Below are positions 1 through 8,476 of a stretch of DNA of 51,308 bases, in pieces. The notes under the pieces are model-generated. The model saw nothing but the letters and a program-made list of their open reading frames with translations, was not told the origin of the DNA and did not search any database. Position 1 is the stretch's first letter. Every line of letters starts with the position of its first letter. This DNA comes from Dehalococcoidia bacterium (GTDB taxonomy: Bacteria; Chloroflexota; Dehalococcoidia; SZUA-161): positions 1 through 51,308 of the forward strand of contig DUEY01000016.1 of assembly GCA_011174795.1 (NCBI GenBank). The letters are read 5' to 3'. The translations under genes were made by a program, and so were the position numbers.

Positions 1-158
1 AACTCGGCATCCATGAGAAGCATGAGCACGGGGGGGATTGAAGCGAGTATCATCGAAAGGACGACGACAGCCGCTAAAACCTCAATAAGGGTCGCGCCCT
101 TGGGGTTGCTATGAAGGGCTTTGCGGAACAGTTTCGAAAGAAATTTCCCTCGTCCCAT
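1..158 (-). CDS. Type IV prepilin-like protein, N-terminus only (truncated by window edge)
   Basis: Not in the ORF track. Reverse strand from ATG at 158 reads MGRGKFLSKLFRKALHSNPKGATLIEVLAAVVVLSMILASIPPVLMLLMDAE: a basic leader, G|(A)TLIEV prepilin cleavage motif and hydrophobic helix, directly downstream of pilC. Confidence 0.8.
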   Translation of the reverse strand, partial: MGRGKFLSKLFRKALHSNPKGATLIEVLAAVVVLSMILASIPPVLMLLMDAE

Positions 159-186
159 GAGTCATCACCTCGACCTTGTCTTCTCC

Positions 187-1401
187 CTAAGACGGCAGCA
201 CATCCACCATTCCATAGATGGAGCTGAATATGGCTATAGCGATAAAGGCGATGACGCCGCCCACGAGGATGGTGAGTGCTGGCGTCATCATACCGGTCAG
301 CTGGGTAATGGCTGCCTCCGCCTCTTCTTCATAGAAACCGGAAACTTTGGTCAACTGTTCCTCCAGGGCTCCTGATTCCTCACCTATGGCTACCATCTCC
401 GACATCAGCATGGGAAAAAGCGGGTCCGCAGACACTGCCTCGGAAAACAGCGTGCCGTCAGCTACCTTTGAACGAGCGATATTTATCGACTCGCGTATGG
501 CTGAATTCTCGGTTGTCTCTGAGGCCAGCTTTAAGGAATCGATCAGTGATACGCCGGCTCCTACCATCATGCTTATGTTGCGGCAGAAGCGGGCAATGCC
601 ACCCTTGAGTATTACCTGCCCGACTATGGGTATCTTTATCATAAGCTTGTCCTTGTTTCGCACCCCTGCCTCCGTCCTGGTATAGAGATAGATACCAGCA
701 CCTGCTGCGGCGAGAATCACAATCATGTACAGGATGTTGGACTTGAAGAAATCGCTGATGCTTATAAGTATTCTGGTCATCGCCGGCAAATCCTCTCCGA
801 ACTCGGAAAACAGCTCGGTCAGCGCCGGAACGACAACGACCATCATGAGGACTATGGCGCCGGCTGCGAGCACGAGGACGACCGACGGGTAGGCCAGACT
901 CTTCTTTATCTTGGACTTCAGTGCTTCGTCCCTCTCCATGTGAGTGGCTGTCTCCTTCAACACCCCGGACAGGTTACCTACCTCCTCGCCGGTTCTCAGC
1001 AGGTAGACATAGAAGTCGGGGAAGGCAGCGGTATGTTTGGCACAGGCTTCGGAAAAACGGCTTCCCCTTTCAAGGTCGGCTATCACTTCCTTGAGAATAG
1101 CCCTGAACGCTCGTTTGCCAAAGCGTGTTTGTATTGTCAGGGCTCGCAGGATAGGTATACCGGCGTCAAGAAGGCTGGCTACGTTTCTGCTGAACTGGAT
1201 GACGTCCTTCCGCTGGACCCCGAATAGTGACGGCAATGCTTCGTGCAGCGCGGGCAGCTTGAGGATCTTCCGCAGATTGATGATGGTGAGACCGGAATCC
1301 CACAGTATCTCCTCGGCGCTGATCTGGGATTCGGCTTCCAGAACACCGGTAACCTCAGTCCCATCGGCTGTTGTAGCAGTGTATTTAAACTGCATACCCA
1401 T
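187..1401 (-). CDS. pilC: Type II secretion/type IV pilus inner-membrane platform protein (PilC/GspF family)
   Basis: GspF-like duplicated domains (VIQFSRNVASLLDAGIPILRAL..., ARFCRNISMMVGAGVSLIDSLKLASE...), TM helices; next to GspE/PilB. Confidence 0.9.
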   Translation of the reverse strand: MGMQFKYTATTADGTEVTGVLEAESQISAEEILWDSGLTIINLRKILKLPALHEALPSLFGVQRKDVIQFSRNVASLLDAGIPILRALTIQTRFGKRAFRAILKEVIADLERGSRFSEACAKHTAAFPDFYVYLLRTGEEVGNLSGVLKETATHMERDEALKSKIKKSLAYPSVVLVLAAGAIVLMMVVVVPALTELFSEFGEDLPAMTRILISISDFFKSNILYMIVILAAAGAGIYLYTRTEAGVRNKDKLMIKIPIVGQVILKGGIARFCRNISMMVGAGVSLIDSLKLASETTENSAIRESINIARSKVADGTLFSEAVSADPLFPMLMSEMVAIGEESGALEEQLTKVSGFYEEEAEAAITQLTGMMTPALTILVGGVIAFIAIAIFSSIYGMVDVLPS

Positions 1402-1433
1402 ACCTCCCCTAAAGCTTTAACTTATAATATGAC

Positions 1434-1445
1434 ATAACATGTTAT
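1434..1445. promoter_or_regulatory. 12-bp perfect palindrome ATAACATGTTAT upstream of pilC (candidate operator)
   Basis: Direct reading: ATAACATGTTAT equals its own reverse complement and sits 33 bp upstream of the pilC start. Confidence 0.35.
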
Positions 1446-1531
1446 ATATGTCTATAGTACTTTAATCTTAATCTGGCGTTAACAATATAGTCAAGAGTAA
1501 CAGGTTCACCACGAGTTGCTTTATTCATGCT

Positions 1532-1620
1532 ATTGCGAGCGCAGCGAAGCAATCGCCCGGGCCCCTCTCCACGCCGTGAGATTGCTGCGTCGTCCGCCTG
1601 CGGCGTCCTCCTCGCAATGG
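1532..1620. repeat. REP/BIME-like palindromic intergenic element
   Basis: ATTGCGAGcgcagcgaaGCAATC ... GATTGCtgcgtcgtccgcctgcggcgtcctCCTCGCAAT: outer arms ATTGCGAG/CTCGCAAT are inverted, with inner GCAATC/GATTGC; located in the pilB-pilC gap. Confidence 0.65.
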
Positions 1621-1687
1621 CGTTGCTCTTGGTGTGTCATATACTGAGTCGGCTGTGAAAAGGGGGAATCTGTAAACAACAGGGTAG

Positions 1688-3394
1688 CTACACTATCGTG
1701 AAGACATGCCGCATGACTTCACTGGGGGTGGTTATCCCGTCCTTGACCTTTAACATGCCGTCCCTGGGCATGGGGACCATACCCTCTTGAACCGCCTGTT
1801 CCTTGAGCTCGCCCGCGGTCGAGCCCTTCATCACCATTTTTCTGAGGTCATCGCTGACGGTGATCAGTTCGTACACCCCAACTCGACCCATGAAACCGCT
1901 GCGGGAGCAGAAGTTGCATCCTCGGCCCACCGAGAAATGTGTTCTTGATTCGTCCATCTGGGACTCGTAAGCTTTGGCTTCAGCCGGTGAAGCCTCAACC
2001 ACTTCCCGGCAATAGGGGCAGACCCGCCTCACCAGGCGCTGGGACAGGCTGCCGATAACTGCCGATGTGACGAGGAATGGCTCCACACCCATGTCAATGA
2101 GGCGGATGAGAGCGCTGACGGCGTCGTTGGCGTGGATTGAGCTCAATACCAGGTGTCCTGTGATGGCTGCCTGGACAGCGGTAGTAGCAGTCTCCTGGTC
2201 CCTGATCTCACCGACGAGGATAATGTCGGGGTCAAGTCGCATGATGGCGCGCAGCCCGACGGCGAAGGTGATGTTGGCTGCCCGGTTGACCTGGATCTGG
2301 TTGATGCCTCTAAAGCTGTACTCAATCGGGTCCTCGATGGTCATTATGTTATGCTCCTTGGCATTGAGTCCCTGCAAAGCGGCGTACAGGGTGGTGGTTT
2401 TACCTGAACCGGTGGGACCGTTAACCAGGATCATCCCGAACGGTGACCCCAGTTGTCTCTCGAACGGCTGACGAACTGCGAGGGACATTCCCAGGTCTTC
2501 CAGCCTGATAAGCAACATGGACTTGTCCAGCACCCTGAGTACCGCCATCTCGCCGTGACCGCTTTCAACAGTGGCGACACGGAAATCCACTTTTTTACCG
2601 GCAATGACGCTACCAAACTGGCCGTCCTGGGGTCGGCGGCGCTCGGCAATATTCAGGTTGGACATTACCTTGATCCTGGTCATGATGGCGCTGTGGACTC
2701 CCAGGGGCAGGCGGACCGCCTCGTGCAGAACGCCGTCTATCCTGTTTCGCACCAGGAGGCAGTCCTCTTGCGGCTCGATGTGGATGTCCGATGCGCGGTC
2801 CCGTACTGCCTGGGCAAGCATCATGTCCACCGCCTGCACAACGGGGGCCTGCTTGACGGCGTCGAGGTCCGCGACCTCCGTTACATCTGCTTCTATGCCT
2901 GCGATACCGGCTATCTGGCTGATCTGCTCCTCGATCTGCATCCTCAGGCTGTAGTTATTGTCTATAGCCTCTGAGAGACGCATGCCGATAGGCAGGACGG
3001 CATGAATCTTCTTCCGGGTCATGGTGGCGATGCTATTGAGCTTGCGGGTATCTTTCGGGTCCTCTGTGGCTAACGTGAGGGTATCGCCATCTACTGAGAT
3101 CGGCAGGATATTGCGCTCCCTGGCCACCTTCTCGGGTATCAGGGCTGCGGCTTCGGGCTGTATCTCAACACGTGCCAGGTTTATGACCGGTATCCCCAGC
3201 TGCAGGCTGAGGATGGATGCCAGCATGTCGGGGTCTACCAGCCCCTGCTCCAGAAGCGTATCACTCAGCTTCTTATTGGAGGTAGCAGCGAGTTTCTCGG
3301 CCGACCTGAGTTCTTGCTCGGTAATGAAGTCGCCTTCGACCAGGGCTGCGCCCAACTCGATGTCTGCTTTCGCTAAGCCTTTTTCATCTGCCAT
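1688..3394 (-). CDS. pilB: Type II secretion/type IV pilus assembly ATPase (GspE/PilB), with MshEN-type N-terminus
   Basis: Walker A GPTGSGKTTTLYA, Asp/His boxes, IEDPIEY, VGEIRDQETA, CxxC zinc motif region (VCPYC...CNFC). Confidence 0.93.
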   Translation of the reverse strand: MADEKGLAKADIELGAALVEGDFITEQELRSAEKLAATSNKKLSDTLLEQGLVDPDMLASILSLQLGIPVINLARVEIQPEAAALIPEKVARERNILPISVDGDTLTLATEDPKDTRKLNSIATMTRKKIHAVLPIGMRLSEAIDNNYSLRMQIEEQISQIAGIAGIEADVTEVADLDAVKQAPVVQAVDMMLAQAVRDRASDIHIEPQEDCLLVRNRIDGVLHEAVRLPLGVHSAIMTRIKVMSNLNIAERRRPQDGQFGSVIAGKKVDFRVATVESGHGEMAVLRVLDKSMLLIRLEDLGMSLAVRQPFERQLGSPFGMILVNGPTGSGKTTTLYAALQGLNAKEHNIMTIEDPIEYSFRGINQIQVNRAANITFAVGLRAIMRLDPDIILVGEIRDQETATTAVQAAITGHLVLSSIHANDAVSALIRLIDMGVEPFLVTSAVIGSLSQRLVRRVCPYCREVVEASPAEAKAYESQMDESRTHFSVGRGCNFCSRSGFMGRVGVYELITVSDDLRKMVMKGSTAGELKEQAVQEGMVPMPRDGMLKVKDGITTPSEVMRHVFTIV

Positions 3395-3458
3395 CGTTGC
3401 CGTTCCTCAACAGCGGTAATGAAGTCTCGAATGTGGCTCTGCTTCACCCAAGCTTTAT

Positions 3459-3487
3459 ATTATAACAGCTAAGTCTACTCAATACAA
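3459..3487 (-). promoter_or_regulatory. Sigma70-like promoter for the pilB operon (TTGTAT-N17-TATAAT)
   Basis: Reverse strand reads TTGTAT tgagtagacttagctgt TATAAT, upstream of the pilB start at 3394. Confidence 0.6.
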
Positions 3488-3694
3488 AACGGACATACCA
3501 TACCTGCTGTATATACTATAATTTAACGTACTTTACCTGTGAGAGGCAATAGTCCTTTCGGTATATACCACGGGGATTTCAATAGGAAAATAGTTGGATA
3601 GACGAGTGCTCGTACGTAGTACCGGAGGTGTGTAAACGGCCAAAATGGATATGATTTCGGAGGCGATGGCGAGTTGTCTTGGAGCGCGATTAAC

Positions 3695-3725
3695 AAGAGA
3701 GCGAGGCGGTTAGCCTCGCTCTCTT
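3695..3725 (-). terminator. Stem-loop terminator downstream of the GGDEF/HD-GYP gene
   Basis: aagagagcgaggc-ggtta-gcctcgctctctt: perfect 13-bp stem, 5-nt loop, 24 bp past the stop of the 3749..5665 gene. The U-tract is weak. Confidence 0.65.
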
Positions 3726-3748
3726 AGGATTGCGTATCTAACGCCTAG

Positions 3749-5665
3749 CTATTCCTGAGCTTTTTCGCGCCTCTGCTCTGCTTTAATCCTGGCTCTCCGT
3801 AGGGGAATAAAGGCCTCGATAATCCTGCTGTCGAACTGCGTGTCGGAGCAGCGCTTCAGCTCCTCTATGGCCTCTTCCTCGGATAATTTACCCTCGCGGT
3901 AGGGACGGTATGATGTCATGGCATCGTAGGCATCGGCTACCGCCATAATTCGGGCTTCCAGGGGGATATGCTCACCTTTTAATCCCGATGGGTAGCCGCT
4001 GCCATCGTAGCGTTCGTGGTGATATTGGACCGCAGCCAGACACTCACTCAAGCCTTCGGCATGCTTCAGTATCGCCACTCCACATTCAGGGTGCGCCCGT
4101 ATCTGTTCCCACTCCTCTTCATTCAAAGCGCCGGGCTTCATAAGCACTGTATCGGGTACCCCGATCTTGCCGATATCGTGCAGTAAAGCGGCTGCACGGA
4201 TTTTCGCTATCCTGTCGTCGGAGAAGCCGAGCGCTTCGGCGATCTCGGTTGCGTACTTGCTGACGCCTTTGGAATGGCCGTAGGTATAAGTGTCCTTAGC
4301 ATCAACGGTGGCTGCCAAGGCATATATTGTACTCAGTAACACTGGCTCTCCCCCTATCTTGGTCTTGGTCTTCAGCGACTGCTTCAAGGCTTTCTTTGCT
4401 GAAGAGGCAACTTCGGAGGCCATGCACACGCGGTTTCTCCCCGCTTGCTTGCTGTAGTAGAGTGCGGCATCTGCTGCCTGGAGGAACTCTTCACGCATAA
4501 TCCCGTCACCGGGCCATGAGGCTACGCCGATGCTACCGGTAAGGGAAAGCCCTTTTGAGTCCATCTCGCTTTCTATCCGTTTGCGTATTCTCCTGGCTAC
4601 CTTGTAGGCGCCATCAATGGGCGTCTGCGGCAGAATGAGGGAAAACTCGTCTCCACCGTAACGGAATGCCATATCTATACTTCTTACGGAGCCTCTTAAA
4701 TATTCTCCGATTTCCTTGAGGATTTCATCACCTGACGAATGTCCGTAGACCTCGTTGTATCTCTTGAAAAGGTCCAGGTTCAGAATCAGCAGGGAGAATA
4801 CGTCACCGAAGCGGGAGCATCTGGCGATCTCCTCGTTCAGGCGCTCATGGAAATAGCGGTGATTGAATAATCCTGTCAACTCGTCTATGTGTGCCTTCTC
4901 TTTAGCTTCGGAATAAAGCTGAGCATTTTCGATGACAATTGCTGCTTCGCTGACCAGCGTCATCAGCAGGTCTATGTCGTCGCTGGAATATAAATCGCCC
5001 GATTCCTTCGCATTCAGCGCCAGGATTCCGACCAACTTGCCCTTACTCTGGATAGGTAACAGTAACTCTATTCCCGTTTTTTCTATCAGGCTCCTTTCCA
5101 TCGGCCTCAACTTTTTAAATTCCGGTGCTGTATCAAGGAGTTCGCTCTTAAGGGGCTCATCGTTTGTGGCAAGCCAGGTTACAATCGGACTGGTATTGCT
5201 CAACCTTATAGGTACTGTTGGCTCCGAATTATTCAGACGTTCGGCGTACTCTAAAGTAAAGGCATCGTCGCCGGGCAGGAGGAGGCTGGCCTGGGTGGCT
5301 TTCACTGCCATGACTATAGGCTTCAGCATCGCTTCCGCCAGTTCTTCCAGGTCGAGCACATTGCTCATTCTTCGAGCGAAATTAAGGACCATCTGCCGGT
5401 AATCATAGCTCTCGCCGTAAAGGAAGCTGTCTCCATACTGCTGCAGTAGATTCCTCAGGGGGTTGAAAAGCCACGCCATGGCAGACGCCAAGGCGAGAAT
5501 AGCGACGATGATGGCTGCGGTAGTCCAGGTTTGAACAAGCTTGTACAATCCCCAGAGCGCCAGCAGATAGGCGGCGGTAACAAACACGCTGATAGCTGAG
5601 TGCAACAGGTTCTTCGTTGCAGCCCGCTTGATAGCGGTGGACCTGAATTCATTGGGCATCCGCAC
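3749..5665 (-). CDS. Membrane-anchored GAF-GGDEF-HD-GYP protein (cyclic-di-GMP turnover)
   Basis: Two N-terminal TM segments, GAF-like region, RYGGDEFSLILP, and HDIGKIGVPD...HHERYDGSGYP (HD-GYP). Confidence 0.92.
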   Translation of the reverse strand: MRMPNEFRSTAIKRAATKNLLHSAISVFVTAAYLLALWGLYKLVQTWTTAAIIVAILALASAMAWLFNPLRNLLQQYGDSFLYGESYDYRQMVLNFARRMSNVLDLEELAEAMLKPIVMAVKATQASLLLPGDDAFTLEYAERLNNSEPTVPIRLSNTSPIVTWLATNDEPLKSELLDTAPEFKKLRPMERSLIEKTGIELLLPIQSKGKLVGILALNAKESGDLYSSDDIDLLMTLVSEAAIVIENAQLYSEAKEKAHIDELTGLFNHRYFHERLNEEIARCSRFGDVFSLLILNLDLFKRYNEVYGHSSGDEILKEIGEYLRGSVRSIDMAFRYGGDEFSLILPQTPIDGAYKVARRIRKRIESEMDSKGLSLTGSIGVASWPGDGIMREEFLQAADAALYYSKQAGRNRVCMASEVASSAKKALKQSLKTKTKIGGEPVLLSTIYALAATVDAKDTYTYGHSKGVSKYATEIAEALGFSDDRIAKIRAAALLHDIGKIGVPDTVLMKPGALNEEEWEQIRAHPECGVAILKHAEGLSECLAAVQYHHERYDGSGYPSGLKGEHIPLEARIMAVADAYDAMTSYRPYREGKLSEEEAIEELKRCSDTQFDSRIIEAFIPLRRARIKAEQRREKAQE

Positions 5666-6126
5666 TGTGGAACCAGACTCCCTTCTTGCCTCTCACTGTA
5701 TCTATTTAAATGGTTTATGCCGCTGTAGTACTTTGTGGCGATTTGGTTATTACTATTCTAGGAATTCGGTATAGGGAGGGTCAATCCCACTTTAGTAATA
5801 GTGGCACTAGTACTTTTGGGTATCGGTGCCCAGTATGCAGCATTACATAAATGTTATGCTCTTCCTGGGATTAGACTCACTAACTGTTGCTGTATTGACG
5901 TATGGAAATGTCCATGGAAGTGGTAAAAATTGACTGAACTATACTAATGTTAACCGAAATGTCGTTTTGGGGCTGTAAGCTCGCGGGTTATGAGCGACGA
6001 AAAGACTTTTTAAAAAGCGGTGGTCGGAGATATGGGGTCATGAAGCGCTTCAGCAATGCCAACTGGGCGGTCATAGGGGTCAGTGGAGATACGGGCATAT
6101 TTCGTGCGAGGCTCGGTTCTTTTCAG

Positions 6127-6906
6127 TTAGAGATATCTTTTCTGCGGGGATTTGAAGAAGAGGATTATGAGAAGAATCAGGCATCCAGTGATTATATACT
6201 TTGTAGCGGTGTATGTGGAATGCCATACCGCGTTTGCTTTGTCAAGTATCTGATAATCCGTTACATAGATTATTTCGCAGTCGCTATCTTGACGGGTAGT
6301 GCTTGTGGTTCGATAAAAGCCTTCCTCGGTGGAGTAATTGACGAGATACCCCTTTAAATATATTTGATCTCCTGTCGATGTTGCTTTTATTTCGTTATAA
6401 GTATGATCATCTGCATAGAGAAGATGGTTGTTCGATAGGGAATATACGTCGAAAAGCCCAGGCCTGTATTGAACGTAGCAGGTATAAGGTCCGCTGCTGT
6501 ACTCCGCTGTTTTATATACCTCGGTCCTGACGTTGATTCCCCAGATAACACAGATATCCTTGATGTTGATGGCATCCCCCCAGTTTTTATGATAGTAGTC
6601 GAACCAGCTCTGGGAATCGTGGCAGGAAACCACCAGTCCGTAGAGTTCGTAGTCATAGAGAGGTGTAATGGTATAAAAAGTGCCGCCCCGCTCTACCTGG
6701 AAAGGAGCTCTATCTGTCGCTGTCTGAATAGGTTCCTGGTGCAGCTCTTTATGTATGTGTTCCCGAGCGGGCAGATTATCGTGCTGAAAATAAGCGACGA
6801 TGAAAAGAATGATGCTGATTACCAGCACGATTCTTAGAATTATTTTAATTGTTCTTATTTTGGCGGTGGAATCCTCAGTCGACGGTTGGTAGATTGTTGT
6901 AAACAT
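6127..6906 (-). CDS. Hypothetical protein with N- and C-terminal transmembrane helices
   Basis: 259-aa ORF; TM near residues 20-42 (IILRIVLVISIILFIVAYF) and C-terminal (YIITGCLILLIILFF). No family recognised. Confidence 0.6.
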   Translation of the reverse strand: MFTTIYQPSTEDSTAKIRTIKIILRIVLVISIILFIVAYFQHDNLPAREHIHKELHQEPIQTATDRAPFQVERGGTFYTITPLYDYELYGLVVSCHDSQSWFDYYHKNWGDAINIKDICVIWGINVRTEVYKTAEYSSGPYTCYVQYRPGLFDVYSLSNNHLLYADDHTYNEIKATSTGDQIYLKGYLVNYSTEEGFYRTTSTTRQDSDCEIIYVTDYQILDKANAVWHSTYTATKYIITGCLILLIILFFKSPQKRYL

Positions 6907-7129
6907 CTTTTGCCTGCGCAGCCGTTTTTATGCCTGTTGCCTGATTCTTCCCGGCGAGCTCTTTATTGCCCGGGGTATTCCCCTGCTATTCATGATACCA
7001 TCGTGGGTCAATGGAACTCCGCAGGTAAAAATGATGGAGGTCTGAGCATCACATCAATTGCTGGTATGTGATACAATAGCATCCTGACGTATAATCGTAC
7101 TAAACTGACAGAGAAGAGAATAGATACAG

Positions 7130-8191
7130 GTGAGAGCGAGAATGCAGCAGACGGCGGGCCGTATTTCGGCATGGTTTTCCAGTACATTATCCGGGCTGAG
7201 AGACACCGTGCGGAAATATACAGGATCTCCGGGAGGGATAGCAAAGTCTCGTGGTCAGGGGGCACAGGGTGTTACGCGTGCCCGGCCGGGGCGGGTTGTA
7301 CACAAGCGGGCTTTCGCAGGCAGAAGTCAGGAGGCTGTTGAGCTCTGGGGGAGGAGGTTTACCATCGTTGACAGGGGACTTGATCCTGACGAGGTATATG
7401 CTGCTATCAGCGATCTGAATGAAATGCTGGATGAGGCTGAGATGTCATATCAGGCGGGAGTTGAGGGGAGTGAGGGTGGCTCGGATATGGCGTTTGACGA
7501 TGCCGAGGAGCAGGCACGGGATATTTTGAAAGAGGCGGAAGAGAAGGCCGAAGAGGTGGTACGGCGTGCCCAGGAAAGGGCCGCTCAAATTCTGGAGAGA
7601 AGCAAGCACCTGGCGGAGAAGGAAGTGAAAAACAGGCTCCGAAAAGCCTATGAAGAATTTATGTCGGAGATGAAGATTTCGGAAAAAACGGCGCTCGGAT
7701 CATATATATCTATGAGCGGGGATAAGGCGACTGAACCATCAGTGGAAGAGGACGCGCAATCGCAGTTGGCGTTGTCCGAATCGAAAGCTGAAGCTGGTGA
7801 GGAGGTCGAACCATCAGCGGCGGAAGAACTGGAAGCGGGTGAACCTGAGGAGCAGCCATTGCTTGCTGAGGATAGGGAACCGGTATTCTACGAGGGCCTT
7901 ATAGAGCTCGCGGTTCGACCACCAGTAGGCTCCGACCAGGTGCTGCAACTGCACAAAACGTTGAGACATATGCCCGAGATTGAAGTGCTGAATCTGGGAA
8001 TATCTGACGATAAAGGTATCAGGATAGGGTTGTTTCTGGAGAGCCCTCTGCCGCTACTGGAGATTCTTAGTGCATTACCCGAAGTGGAAAAGGCTGCGGA
8101 GGTGAAACTGAGACCGGGATATGTGATATACGACCGGAGATTGGGTGTCGCGACTCCCGATAGCAAGATAATAGTTACTTACACGAAGTAA
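7130..8191 (+). CDS. DivIVA-like N-motif / coiled-coil protein with conserved C-terminal alpha-beta domain (paralog A)
   Basis: RRFTIVDRGLDPDEVYAAISDLNEML motif, Ala/Glu coiled coil, acidic linker, C-terminal EGLIELAVRPPVGSDQVLQLHKTLRHMPEIEVLNLGISDDKGIRIGLFLESPLPLLEILSALPEVEKAAEV. Confidence 0.75.
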   Translation: MRARMQQTAGRISAWFSSTLSGLRDTVRKYTGSPGGIAKSRGQGAQGVTRARPGRVVHKRAFAGRSQEAVELWGRRFTIVDRGLDPDEVYAAISDLNEMLDEAEMSYQAGVEGSEGGSDMAFDDAEEQARDILKEAEEKAEEVVRRAQERAAQILERSKHLAEKEVKNRLRKAYEEFMSEMKISEKTALGSYISMSGDKATEPSVEEDAQSQLALSESKAEAGEEVEPSAAEELEAGEPEEQPLLAEDREPVFYEGLIELAVRPPVGSDQVLQLHKTLRHMPEIEVLNLGISDDKGIRIGLFLESPLPLLEILSALPEVEKAAEVKLRPGYVIYDRRLGVATPDSKIIVTYTK

Positions 8192-8270
8192 ATACGGTCT
8201 GGGGCACTTTTTTAAATCGGTTTTACCACTATTTTAATTCTCCCAAGAGTAATAAGTTGAATTGCTATGG

Positions 8271-8276
8271 TATAAT
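8271..8276 (+). promoter_or_regulatory. Extended -10 promoter element (TGG-TATAAT) upstream of paralog B
   Basis: ctaTGGTATAATcta in the long intergenic region between the paralogs. Confidence 0.4.
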
Positions 8277-8419
8277 CTAATGGGAAGGTGTACTCTTTTA
8301 GGAGTCGAGAACTACAGATTGAATTTATATTGGATTGCACGACTATATTACTATAGGAGTAAGTACTAATGTCCCATTGCAAAGTGATACAAAATGCCGC
8401 ACAATTGGGGCAGATAAGA

Positions 8420-8437
8420 TAGGTTACATATAACCTA
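8420..8437. promoter_or_regulatory. Inverted repeat TAGGTTA-CATA-TAACCTA (candidate operator or hairpin)
   Basis: Perfect 7-bp arms with a 4-nt centre, 39 bp upstream of the paralog B start. Confidence 0.35.
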
Positions 8438-8476
8438 CGATGGGGTATTATGCCTGTTAGCAGGATGTGACTGGCT

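Noticed and set aside
2453-2974. 173-aa + strand ORF antisense to pilB
   Set aside because: Shadow ORF of a highly conserved ATPase gene; composition typical of antisense frames.
5947-6357. 136-aa + strand ORF
   Set aside because: Mostly antisense to the better 6127..6906 ORF, no recognisable domain, no convincing RBS; treated as spurious.
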